Source: Myxococcota bacterium (GTDB lineage Bacteria > Myxococcota_A > UBA796 > UBA2385). Taken from it: DNA of 64,000 nucleotides. Positions 22,677-36,052 of the stretch are shown in pieces; the first letter of the stretch is position 1; each line of letters starts with the position of its first letter. Under the pieces are notes generated by a model, which saw only the letters and a program-made list of their open reading frames with translations, was not told the origin of the DNA and made no database searches. The position numbers and the translations under genes are program-made. Location of the stretch: contig JAKLKF010000010.1 in the NCBI GenBank assembly GCA_023150805.1, forward strand, positions 31,797-95,796. The letters run 5' to 3'.

Positions 22677-24545
22677 TCACTCGGGCAGGTCGAACAGGGC
22701 GCGGGCGATGGCGTGGACCTGCGGGAATCGCCGCTCTGCCTCAGCCCACAGCGCGCGCTCGCGGGCGTCCACGATGGCCTTGAGGAGCGCGGGTGCTCGG
22801 CCATCCTGGTGTTCGAGCAGGTCATGGACCTCGCACAGGCGCTCTCGATCTTCGGCGGAGAGGAAGACGTCGCGGATGGCGAGACGGCCGCCCTCGCGAG
22901 CCTCGTCGAGTCGCGCCAGCTTGTCGCGAGGGAGCCGATCCTGGAGGCCTCGGTTCACCGCCGCGTCGAGGCCGCACAGGTTCCCCGCTCGCCACATTGC
23001 GCTGTTCCCGGGGTGGTACGACAGCCAGGCTTTGCCGTCCTCACCGCGCCACTTCAGCTTGTGCCGCTGCGCCTGCGGGAAGATGTGGTCCCAGTCGATC
23101 CGCACCGTGGGCTTGAAGGGGATCTGCTGGGCCACGGAGAGGAAGAGGCGTCCGCGGGCGTTCACGCAGTCGCGGCGCGTTCGCTCCTGCTCGGACACTT
23201 CTCCCTCGAACGGTCGGGGAACCGCGGAGCGCTGGTAGCTCAGAGTGCTGGACACCCCGCGGGCAGCTGCGAAGAGGCGATCGACGGGGAACGTGGCGTC
23301 GTCGTGCTCGACGAGCTGCCCAAGCATGGCGCGCGCGTACGTCTCCCGGAGCACCGGCTGCAGGCGGAACGCCGTGCCCCAGAACAGCCAGGCCGCGGCG
23401 TTCGACACCTGGGAGGGGTCGGACGTCGGGTCCCTTCCTGCCTCGGCCTGCTGGCACGCCCAGATCACGACGGCGTCGACGAGGTAGCGATCAACGAGGC
23501 GCAGGCCCCACCCGAGCGGGGTGCGGTGGGCGAGGGTGTCAAGCATGGCGTCGACCGCGTCTCGGATCTCCTGGCGCCGTGTGACGGTGTGCATGGCCGC
23601 GACGAGCTCGCCACCCTTTTCCCCATAGAGACGCTTCACGTGGAGCGGCACGGGGTCACCGACGCCGAGCTTCAACGAGGCGCCGCGCGCCACGATCCGG
23701 AGCGCGTCCATGCGTGAGAGCGCCCCGGTGCGTCCTCGGAAGCCGTCCAGCTCGGCCTCGGCGTGGACCCAGCGGGACTTCACAGCGGCGAAGAAGATGT
23801 CCGCGGCCGAGGTCCGTACCCCCTCCATGTTGGCGCGCTCGAACACCTCGAGGACGTCCTCCGGGCCGTCGAGGACGATGCGCTGCACCGGGATGAACGG
23901 CGTGGCCCAGGCGTTGACGACGTTGCGGAGGCGTCGCAACGCAGCCGCATCGAGGACCGTGGCGGCGTGCTCCGGGTCCACACCAGAGAACCACGTCGCG
24001 AGCGCGGACTTGTCGGTGAGGAGGTCGTCGGGATGCTCCCGGTCGAGAAGCGCCTTGCCGAGCCTGCGGACGGAGACCCACTCCTCGCGTGAGGCGTCGC
24101 CGACGGCGAACGGATCCCAGCCGTGGTCCCGCCAGGTGATCCATCGGTGGATGCGCTTGTCGTACGCCCCTGGTCGCAGCTCCTCGCGCGGTGCCCCGGG
24201 GCGGAAGAAGAACTCGAGGGAGGCTGCCTCCTCGTCTAGCGGGGGGCCGAACAGGACGGAGAGCGCCCAGGTGCGCTGCTGACCGTCGAGGATCTGCCAG
24301 GCATCGGACGCCTCCTCGACGATCCGTCCGTCTCCGTCGCGCACGATGGCGGCCGTCGGATCGGCCGACCGGCAGAGGAGCAGGGAGCCGATCGGGAAGC
24401 CCGCGAGCAGGGAGTCGAACAGCTTGGCCGCCTTGAACGCGTCCCACACGCGCTCGCGCTGGACGATGGCCAGGCGCCAGGCGTCGTCGTCTCGCCCGGT
24501 GCTGGCCAGGATGTCGCGGACGGAGGTGGCGGTCGCGGCCTGCAT
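22677..24545 (-). CDS. DUF262/HNH (GmrSD-like) nuclease, defence type
   Basis: The single 622-residue chain combines an N-terminal DUF262 (ParB/Srx-like nucleotide-sensing) domain with a C-terminal DUF1524-type HNH nuclease. DUF262 landmarks are VQRERVWD, the LFDSLLAGFPIGSLLL helix and ILDGQQRTWAL near residue 90. The nuclease has RIDWDHIFPQ with D486 and H487, followed by the closing N (GNLCGLDAAVNRGLQ). Fused proteins of this type restrict modified DNA (GmrSD) or act as stand-alone phage nucleases. No methyltransferase is paired with it on this strand. There is no Shine-Dalgarno site; a TAGTCT box lies seven bases before the ATG. Confidence 0.85.
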   Translation of the reverse strand: MQAATATSVRDILASTGRDDDAWRLAIVQRERVWDAFKAAKLFDSLLAGFPIGSLLLCRSADPTAAIVRDGDGRIVEEASDAWQILDGQQRTWALSVLFGPPLDEEAASLEFFFRPGAPREELRPGAYDKRIHRWITWRDHGWDPFAVGDASREEWVSVRRLGKALLDREHPDDLLTDKSALATWFSGVDPEHAATVLDAAALRRLRNVVNAWATPFIPVQRIVLDGPEDVLEVFERANMEGVRTSAADIFFAAVKSRWVHAEAELDGFRGRTGALSRMDALRIVARGASLKLGVGDPVPLHVKRLYGEKGGELVAAMHTVTRRQEIRDAVDAMLDTLAHRTPLGWGLRLVDRYLVDAVVIWACQQAEAGRDPTSDPSQVSNAAAWLFWGTAFRLQPVLRETYARAMLGQLVEHDDATFPVDRLFAAARGVSSTLSYQRSAVPRPFEGEVSEQERTRRDCVNARGRLFLSVAQQIPFKPTVRIDWDHIFPQAQRHKLKWRGEDGKAWLSYHPGNSAMWRAGNLCGLDAAVNRGLQDRLPRDKLARLDEAREGGRLAIRDVFLSAEDRERLCEVHDLLEHQDGRAPALLKAIVDARERALWAEAERRFPQVHAIARALFDLPE

Positions 24546-24552
24546 GGCGGCG

Positions 24553-24558
24553 AGACTA
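24553..24558 (-). promoter_or_regulatory. Possible -10 box of a leaderless DUF262 transcript
   Basis: TAGTCT stands seven bases before the ATG at 24545 within GCGTTAGTCTC, matching 10 of 11 bases of the element before AbiEi. I see no good -35. The case rests on the shared motif and the missing ribosome site. Confidence 0.3.
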
Positions 24559-24614
24559 ACGCAGACCGGTCGTCGGATGCGTTCGGGGTCGCGTCATGTG
24601 GCCTCGGCCAGCCC

Positions 24615-26069
24615 CTACACGTTCACCTTCCGCTTCCCGTCCCGCCGCACCCCGATCCGCCACCCGCCGAACACCCGGTCCCGGCGCTTCGCCAGCGCGA
24701 TCCCGAACCGCGCAAGCTCCCCGGGGCCGCCGCGCGCGTCGGGCACCCACAGGCCCGTCTCGACGGCCAGCGCGAGCAGCGCCCGCCCGTCCACCTCTGC
24801 GGCGCCGTGCGCCTCGGCCCAGCTGGCGACGAAGGCCTGCCACGCGGACTCCTCGGGGGTGGCGGCGTCGACGGGCTCGTCGCGGTCGTCGAGGAAGCCC
24901 TGCACGCCGGCGCTCGCCAGGATGCCGCCCACCACAGCCGACCAGGCGCCGAAGCTGCCGATGGTCGCCTCGCCGGCCGGGGCGCCGTCGGCGAGCCAGC
25001 CGCGGGCCAGCGTGAGCGCGGCCGCCACGAGCCTTGGACGCTCCGCCAGCGTCCACCCGAGCAGGTCGGCGTGGCGGAACCCGCCGCGCAGCCACGGGCG
25101 CTCGACGCGGGCGTCGAGGCGGACGCGCGCGCTGCGTCGGGCGAGCTCGCGGGACAGCGACGGGTTGTTCCCCGTCGCCACCCACACCGCGCGGTTCGGC
25201 AGGCTGACGAGCGCCGACTTGCCGAGAACCCGGTCGGACCAGGTGTCCTTGGTGAGGGTGGCGGCGAGGCTGGACGAGTCGAGGGTGTGGTTGACGTTGT
25301 CGAGCAGCACCATCGCGGGGGAACCGAGGAGCAGCGCGGTGATCTTCTTCCGCACCTCCTCCTCCTGGGTGGGCAGCGGCGTCGGGTCGGCAGGCGCGCC
25401 GGCGGCGAGGGCATGGACCACGTCGGCGAGCAGGGTCTTGCCAGTGCCCTCCGACGGGGCCTCGATGAGGTGGAGCGGCGTGGGGCCGTCGACGAGGTGC
25501 CGGACGAGCGGGAGCAGCACCAGCGCGAGGGCGTGGGCGGCGTCGCTGGGGCGGGCGAAGGGGAAGTCGCCGAGCAGGTCGTCGCGCAGCAGCGCGAGGG
25601 CCTGGGCCCGCGCCGAGGCGGCGGGTTCGGGGAGCGCCGAGCAAGCGGCTGCGAGCGCCGGGAGCGGGCGGCAGAACAGTCCACTGGCCGCGTCGTAGCC
25701 CGCCTCCGCGAGCACGGTGCCGTCGCGCCGCAACACCGGCAGCGGCGTGAGCCCCGTGAGCCGCGGCACCACCGGGTCGGGCAGCGCGCACAGGTCGCGG
25801 GCGATGTCCGGGGGCACCCGCGCGGGTCGCGGGCCGCGCTCGGTCTCCCGCACCCAGTCGGCGACGCGGTGCAGCAGGCCAGCGACCTTGGTCGGGTCGA
25901 GCGGGTCGAGGGCATCGCCGGGCGCGTCGGGCACCCGCACCAAGGCCGAGCCGAAGCGGAACACGTGCCGGCCGGGCTCCGAGGCCAGCAGGACCGTCCA
26001 GCAGTCTTCCACGAGGTCACGCGGCTGCCGCCCGGACACCACGACCTCGGGCAGCGTGTCCGCGCTCAC
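24615..26069 (-). CDS. Primase/helicase-like ATPase of mobile-element type
   Basis: The start is the GTG at 26069 in a GTGA overlap with the HTH gene, giving 484 residues. The core is an ATPase with Walker A SEGTGKT (in EAPSEGTGKTLLADVV), Walker B MVLLDNVN, then KDTWSDRVLGKS and VATGNNPSLSRELARRSARVRLD. The last is the sensor and arginine-finger region seen in primase-associated replicative helicases of plasmids, phages and satellites. An N-terminal ~150 residues are unassigned and could be a vestige of the primase half. No integrase or replication origin is recognised nearby, so it may be either a relic of a mobile element or part of a defence module with its two neighbours. Confidence 0.75.
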   Translation of the reverse strand: MSADTLPEVVVSGRQPRDLVEDCWTVLLASEPGRHVFRFGSALVRVPDAPGDALDPLDPTKVAGLLHRVADWVRETERGPRPARVPPDIARDLCALPDPVVPRLTGLTPLPVLRRDGTVLAEAGYDAASGLFCRPLPALAAACSALPEPAASARAQALALLRDDLLGDFPFARPSDAAHALALVLLPLVRHLVDGPTPLHLIEAPSEGTGKTLLADVVHALAAGAPADPTPLPTQEEEVRKKITALLLGSPAMVLLDNVNHTLDSSSLAATLTKDTWSDRVLGKSALVSLPNRAVWVATGNNPSLSRELARRSARVRLDARVERPWLRGGFRHADLLGWTLAERPRLVAAALTLARGWLADGAPAGEATIGSFGAWSAVVGGILASAGVQGFLDDRDEPVDAATPEESAWQAFVASWAEAHGAAEVDGRALLALAVETGLWVPDARGGPGELARFGIALAKRRDRVFGGWRIGVRRDGKRKVNV

Positions 26070-26317
26070 GGCGCGCTCGCGGGCGCGGCCTCGACCACGT
26101 CCCACAGATCGGCCTCGGACACGCCCCGCAGGTAGCGGCTGGCGAGCAGGTCGCGGCGGACGTCCGGCGAGAGGGCGCGGTGGCGGTTGAACACCTGCGA
26201 CCAGTACGAGCGCGACAGCCCGAGGTGATCGGCGAAGAGCATGTGCGTGAGGTGGTGTCGGTCGAGCGCGGCCTGGACGGTGTCGGCGCGCAGGTAGAAG
26301 CGGCGGTGCGGCGTCAT
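26066..26317 (-). CDS. Small helix-turn-helix protein
   Basis: I chose the ATG at 26317 because GGGAGG lies four bases before it; an upstream in-frame ATG at 26377 lacks a site. The 83-residue protein reads as a single HTH unit: ADTVQAALDRHHLTHMLFADHLG, then LSRSYWSQVFNRHRALSPDVRRDLL (each seen in parts), the Xre/Cro arrangement. It overlaps the ATPase gene by four bases, so the two are made together. It may regulate the module or load the ATPase on DNA; both are inferences. Confidence 0.75.
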   Translation of the reverse strand: MTPHRRFYLRADTVQAALDRHHLTHMLFADHLGLSRSYWSQVFNRHRALSPDVRRDLLASRYLRGVSEADLWDVVEAAPASAP

Positions 26318-26446
26318 GTGTCCTCCCGATGCGGTGACGATCGGAAGGTAGAGCGCTGGCGACGCGCGGGGAGGCACGACCGCTTCCCACGCCTTGGGGC
26401 GCGACGAGCCATGGAACCCCCCGCCACCCCCCGCCTCCCCGCCGGT

Positions 26447-27751
26447 TCAGGCGTCGGCGGCCTCGTAGGCCTGGAAGGGCGAGTGCCCGTCCGCCGCGGT
26501 GGGGCGCACCTTCCCGGCGGCGACGAGCGCCGTGAGCACCTTGCCCACCACCGGCCGGGAGCAGCCGAGCGTCGCCGCCAGCTCGCGCGTGGTGGCCCGG
26601 CCGCGGGCGCGGAGGGCGGTGAGGACCGCGTCGGCGCGATCGGTGGGGGCGCGGGGGAGCAGGGCCGGCACGGCCGCCGCGGGGGCGGAAGGCGGTTCGA
26701 TCGTCGCGGGCGTTGGCGGAGTCGGCTCGGCGGCGGGCGCGGCAGGGACCGGCGGGGGGTGGCGGGAGGTTGGCGGGGCCGGCGCGCGGCGGGCCAGGTC
26801 CACGACCACCCGGACCTCGCCGCCGTGGGCGCGCAGCGTCGGGCGGGGCAGGCCTGCCCGTGCGAGGCGTCGCGTCACCTCGCCGAGGCCGCGGCCGTCG
26901 CCGCGCGTGAGGTCGAGGTCCGCCGCGAGGGCCAGCAGGCGCGGGTTCGGCGGCTGGCGATGGGCAGGCGCGTCGGGCGCAAGGTGGCCCGGCTCCACCA
27001 GCTCCAGCCGGGTTCTGCAGACCGTGAGCCGGACGGGTGCCGGGTCCGACCAGGCGCGGTGGACCAGGGCGTTGAGCACCAGCTCCAGCACGACGGCGCG
27101 GTCGAGGTCGGCGGGAAGGTCGCGGTCGAGGCGCGCCAGGAGGGCCGGGAGCGGTCCGCGGGCGTCGACAGGCTCGCCGTCGACGTGGCCCGCGACGACG
27201 CAGCCCGGCAGGAAGACGTCGGGGCGCCGCCCGAGCGCGACCATCGCCGCGATCGTCGGACGCCAGCGCTCCCCGTCGTGGGCGAGAAGGCCGTACCGGG
27301 CGAGCCACGCCTCGGTCGGGGTGGCGTGGGCCGGCAGGCGCCGGTCCGGGGGCGTCGACGTGCGGCGCAGGACGCGGTGGACCAGGGCGTCGTCGAGGTC
27401 GTCGAGGGTGGCCCTGGGCACGGGCGCCAGGTCGGGCGTCAGGACACGTCGGACCGGCGGCGGGGCCGGCGAGGTGGGCCGACCCGGCGCGTGGACCAGG
27501 ACCAGCGCGCCCTCCGCCACCGGCAGCGTGTGCGCGTCGCCTTCGCGCAGCCAGGCCCGCACCAGGCCAGCCTCCGCCACCGAGGGCGCGAGGACGGCGA
27601 CGAGTCCGCCCCGGGCGTCGCGGCGGGCGGTGGCGACGGCGGTGCGCACGGTGCGCGGGCCGTCGGCCACGGTGAGGGCGCGCAGCGGCAACGCGCCGAG
27701 GTCGGCATGAACGCCGGCGAGGGCATCGGCGGCGGGGAGGCGGGTGAGCAA
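26447..27751 (-). CDS. ATP-binding (HATPase_c_4-type) protein with C-terminal winged helix
   Basis: No ATG or GTG fits; the best start is a TTG at 27751 with GGAG six bases before it, giving 434 residues. Residues ~160-300 match the ATP-binding domain of Schlafen/AlbA_2-type regulators: RAVVLELVLNALVHRAW (N box), then TRLELVEPGHL and GDGRGLGEVTRRLARAGL. A Pro/Ala linker follows, and the last ~70 residues form a winged helix (RGRATTRELAATLGCSRP, KVLTALVAAGKVRP). The usual N-terminal AlbA_2 part is not clear; residues 1-90 instead look like a small Rossmann-like piece. It is divergent from the helicase operon (265 bases) and may control it, or act as its sensor. Confidence 0.65.
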   Translation of the reverse strand: MLTRLPAADALAGVHADLGALPLRALTVADGPRTVRTAVATARRDARGGLVAVLAPSVAEAGLVRAWLREGDAHTLPVAEGALVLVHAPGRPTSPAPPPVRRVLTPDLAPVPRATLDDLDDALVHRVLRRTSTPPDRRLPAHATPTEAWLARYGLLAHDGERWRPTIAAMVALGRRPDVFLPGCVVAGHVDGEPVDARGPLPALLARLDRDLPADLDRAVVLELVLNALVHRAWSDPAPVRLTVCRTRLELVEPGHLAPDAPAHRQPPNPRLLALAADLDLTRGDGRGLGEVTRRLARAGLPRPTLRAHGGEVRVVVDLARRAPAPPTSRHPPPVPAAPAAEPTPPTPATIEPPSAPAAAVPALLPRAPTDRADAVLTALRARGRATTRELAATLGCSRPVVGKVLTALVAAGKVRPTAADGHSPFQAYEAADA

Positions 27752-27965
27752 GGGTTGCTCCGGGGGAGGAGGTCTTGCTCGGAGTGTGACGCGGGCGGGG
27801 TTGGATGGGGTTTGCGCCCGGCTTGCGATCCGCGGTCGGCCCTGTGGTTGACGTTCCGGCACCCGAAGTGTGCGCGGTCGCGATACCTCGCACCGGCCCG
27901 CCACCCGTGCGGGTGGCCTCGGGGGGCAGCGATGGAGCGGCGCGGCCGCGATGCGGAACTTCCCC

Positions 27966-27981
27966 ACCCCTGGGGTAGAGT
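27966..27981 (+). promoter_or_regulatory. Possible promoter and operator of the helicase operon
   Basis: ACCCC-T-GGGGT (27966-27976) is a near-perfect palindrome that runs into TAGAGT (27976-27981), a -10-like hexamer 35 bases before the ATG at 28017. The same GGGGTAGAGT string occurs before the CapA-like gene (43720-43728). No clear -35 is seen. Confidence 0.3.
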
Positions 27982-28016
27982 CCTGCGCCCCACCTCCATC
28001 CCGTCGCGAGTGCCAG

Positions 28017-33265
<5,249 letters not shown>

Positions 33266-33269
<4 letters not shown>

Positions 33270-36052
33270 ACGAGCCCGCCTTCACCCCCGGGAGCCTGGT
33301 CCGCGCGCGCGGGCGCGAGTGGATCGTGCTCTCGGGCAGCGACGCCGACGTGCTGCGCCTGCGCCCGGTGACCGGGTCCGAGGAGGACGTGACGCGGGTG
33401 CTCGTGGACCTCGAGCCCGAGCCGGTGCGCTCGGCGCGCTTCCCGCCGCCCCAGCCGGGGCAGGTGGGCAGCCACGACGCGGCGCTCCTCCTGCGCGACG
33501 CGCTGCTGCTGTCGCTGCGCCGCGGGGCCGGGCCCTTCCGCAGCTTCGGCCAGATCGCCGTGGAGCCCCGCGCCTACCAGCTCGTGCCGCTGCTCATGGC
33601 GCTCAAGCTCGACCCGGTCCGCCTGCTGATCGCCGACGACGTGGGCGTGGGCAAGACCATCGAGGCCGGGCTCATCGCGCGGGAGCTGCTCGACCGCGGC
33701 GAGAACACGCGCCTCGCCGTGCTCTGCCCGCCGCACCTCGTGGAGCAGTGGGTGGGGGAGCTGGAGGCGCGCTTCCACCTCCGTGCGGTGGCTGTCACCG
33801 CCACCAGCGCCGCGCGCCTGGAGCGCGATCTCCCACCGGCCACCAGCGTCTTCGACGCCTTCCCGTTCACGGTGGTGAGCCTCGACTACATCAAGAGCGA
33901 CCGGCGGCGCGACAACTTTCTGCACCACTGCCCGGAGCTCATCATCGTGGACGAGGCGCACACCTGCGCCGCGACCACCGGTGGCCGCCACCAGCGCTAC
34001 GAGCTGCTCCGCGGCCTGGCCGACGCCCCCGACCGCCACGTCCTGCTGCTCACCGCCACCCCCCACAGCGGCGACGACGCGGCGTTCTACCGCCTCCTCG
34101 GCCTGCTCGACCGCGCCTTCGAGGGGCTGGCCCACGCCACCGGCGCCGAGCACGACCGCCTGCGCGATCGGCTCGCGAAGCACTTCGTCCAGCGGCGCCG
34201 CCAGGACATCGAGGAGTGGCAGGAGCACACCCAGCTGTTCCCCCGCCGCGAGACCTCGGAGCTCACCTACCGGCTCAGCGGGCCGTTGGAGGCCTTCTTC
34301 CGCGACGTGCTGGCCTACTGCCGGCAGGTCGTCGCGTCGGCCGAGGGCGACGAGCGCCGGCAGCGGCTGTCGTTCTGGGGCACGCTCGCGCTGCTGCGGT
34401 GCGCGGCATCCAGCCCGGCGGCGGCGGTGCTCGCCCTGCGGACCCGCGCCGGCTTCGAGGACGACGCCGACGAGCGGCGGACCCTGCTCGACCAGCTCTT
34501 CGACGGCGAGGCGGACGCCCTGTCGCAGGACGATCTGGAGCCCGCCGCCGGCTTCGACGACCCGGCCCTCGCCGCGCTCGTCGCGCGCGCCACCGAGCTC
34601 GCCGGCGCTGGGGGCGACCCCAAGCTCCGCATCCTCGTGGAGCACGTCAAGCGGCTGGTCGCCGACGGCTTCTCGCCGGTGGTGTTCTGCCGCTACATCG
34701 CCACCGCCCACTACCTGCACCGCGCGCTCGCCGGCGCGCTCTCGGTGCGCGTGGCCGTGGTCACCGGCGAGGACGCGGCCGAGCAGCGCGCCGCCACCGT
34801 GGAGGCGCTCGCCGACGAGGACCAGTGCGTGCTCGTCGCCACCGACTGCCTCTCCGAGGGCATCAACCTGCAGGACGCCTTCGACGCGGTCGTGCACTAC
34901 GACCTGTCGTGGAACCCCACCCGCCACGAGCAGCGGGAGGGCCGCGTGGACCGCTTCGGCCAGCACCGCCCGAAGGTGCGGGCCACCCTGCTGTACGGCG
35001 CCAACAACCCCGTCGACGGCGTCGTGCTGGAGGTCATCCTCCGCAAGGCCGAGAAGATCCGCGCCGACCTCGGGGTGCCGGTCCCGATCCCCGACGACGG
35101 CCATGCGCTGTCCCAGGCGCTGATGAAGGCGCTCATCCTTCGCGACGGCGGCAACACGCCCCAGCTCCCATTCGACTTCGGCACCTGGGACGAGGCCCGC
35201 GCGCTCGACGTCGCGTGGAAGGACGCCGTCGAGAAGGCGAAGCAGAACCACACGAAGTTCGCCCAGCGCCGCCTGCGGCCCGCCGACGTGCTCCCCGAGT
35301 GGAAGCGCACCCTGTCTGCGGTGGGCGGGGAAGACGACGTGCACCGCTTCGTGGACCGCGCGCTCGCACGGCTGGGCTCGGGCCTGGAGCCGCGCACGTG
35401 GGGCTACCGCGCGCCGCTGGCGCCGCTGCCCGAGGAGGTCCGCGAGCGCCTCGACGCCGAGGGCCTCGCCGGCACCCTCACCATCGACTTCGCCTACCCA
35501 CCGCGCGGCCGCGCGCGGGCCGTGCAGCGCAGCCACCCGCTGGTCGCCGTGCTCGCCGAGTCGCTCCTCGAGCGCACCCTGGCGGCCGACGGCGAGGCCG
35601 GCGGCGGCGTGCTGGGCCGGGTGGGCTGCTGGACCACCGAGGCCGTGTCGGCGCGCACGGTCGTCGCGCTGCTGCGTCTGCGGCACCAGCTCGTCGCGTG
35701 GCGCGGTCGCACCGCCGTGCCGCTGCTGGTCGAGGAGGCGGCCGCGCTCGCCTGGGCCGGCGCCGACGGCCACCCGCTGGGCGAGGGCGACGACGCCCTC
35801 AACCTGCTGCGCGCCCCGCCGGCGGGCGACCTGCCACCCCTCGTCCGCGACCGGATGCTCGACCAGGCGCTCGGCGAGCTGGAGGGCCGCCGCGAGGCCT
35901 TGGAGGGCTTCGCCACCCGCCGGGCCCAGGCTCTGCTCGCCGACCACGAGCGCGTCCGCGAGTCCGCCCGCGCCGCCGGTCGCTACGAGGTCCACCCCCT
36001 GCTGCCGCCGGACGTGATCGCCCTGTACGTCCTGCTCCCGAAGGTGCGCTGA
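33266..36052 (+). CDS. SNF2/RapA-type helicase (DrmD-like role)
   Basis: This 928-residue SF2 translocase starts in an ATGA overlap with the DUF1998 helicase. It has a Q-like region (RAYQLVPLLMAL), Walker A DVGVGKT (K130), DEAH at 229-232, LLTATPHSG (motif III), the second lobe FCRYIATAHYL, ATDCLSEGINLQ and EQREGRVDRFGQ (motif VI, from 555). The last ~300 residues are variable and lack recognised domains. DISARM class 1 has a SNF2-like helicase (DrmD) beside an adenine methyltransferase, and the layout here is similar. It presumably moves along DNA to present or block phage DNA; that role is inferred. The methyltransferase starts on its stop codon (TGATG). Confidence 0.88.
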
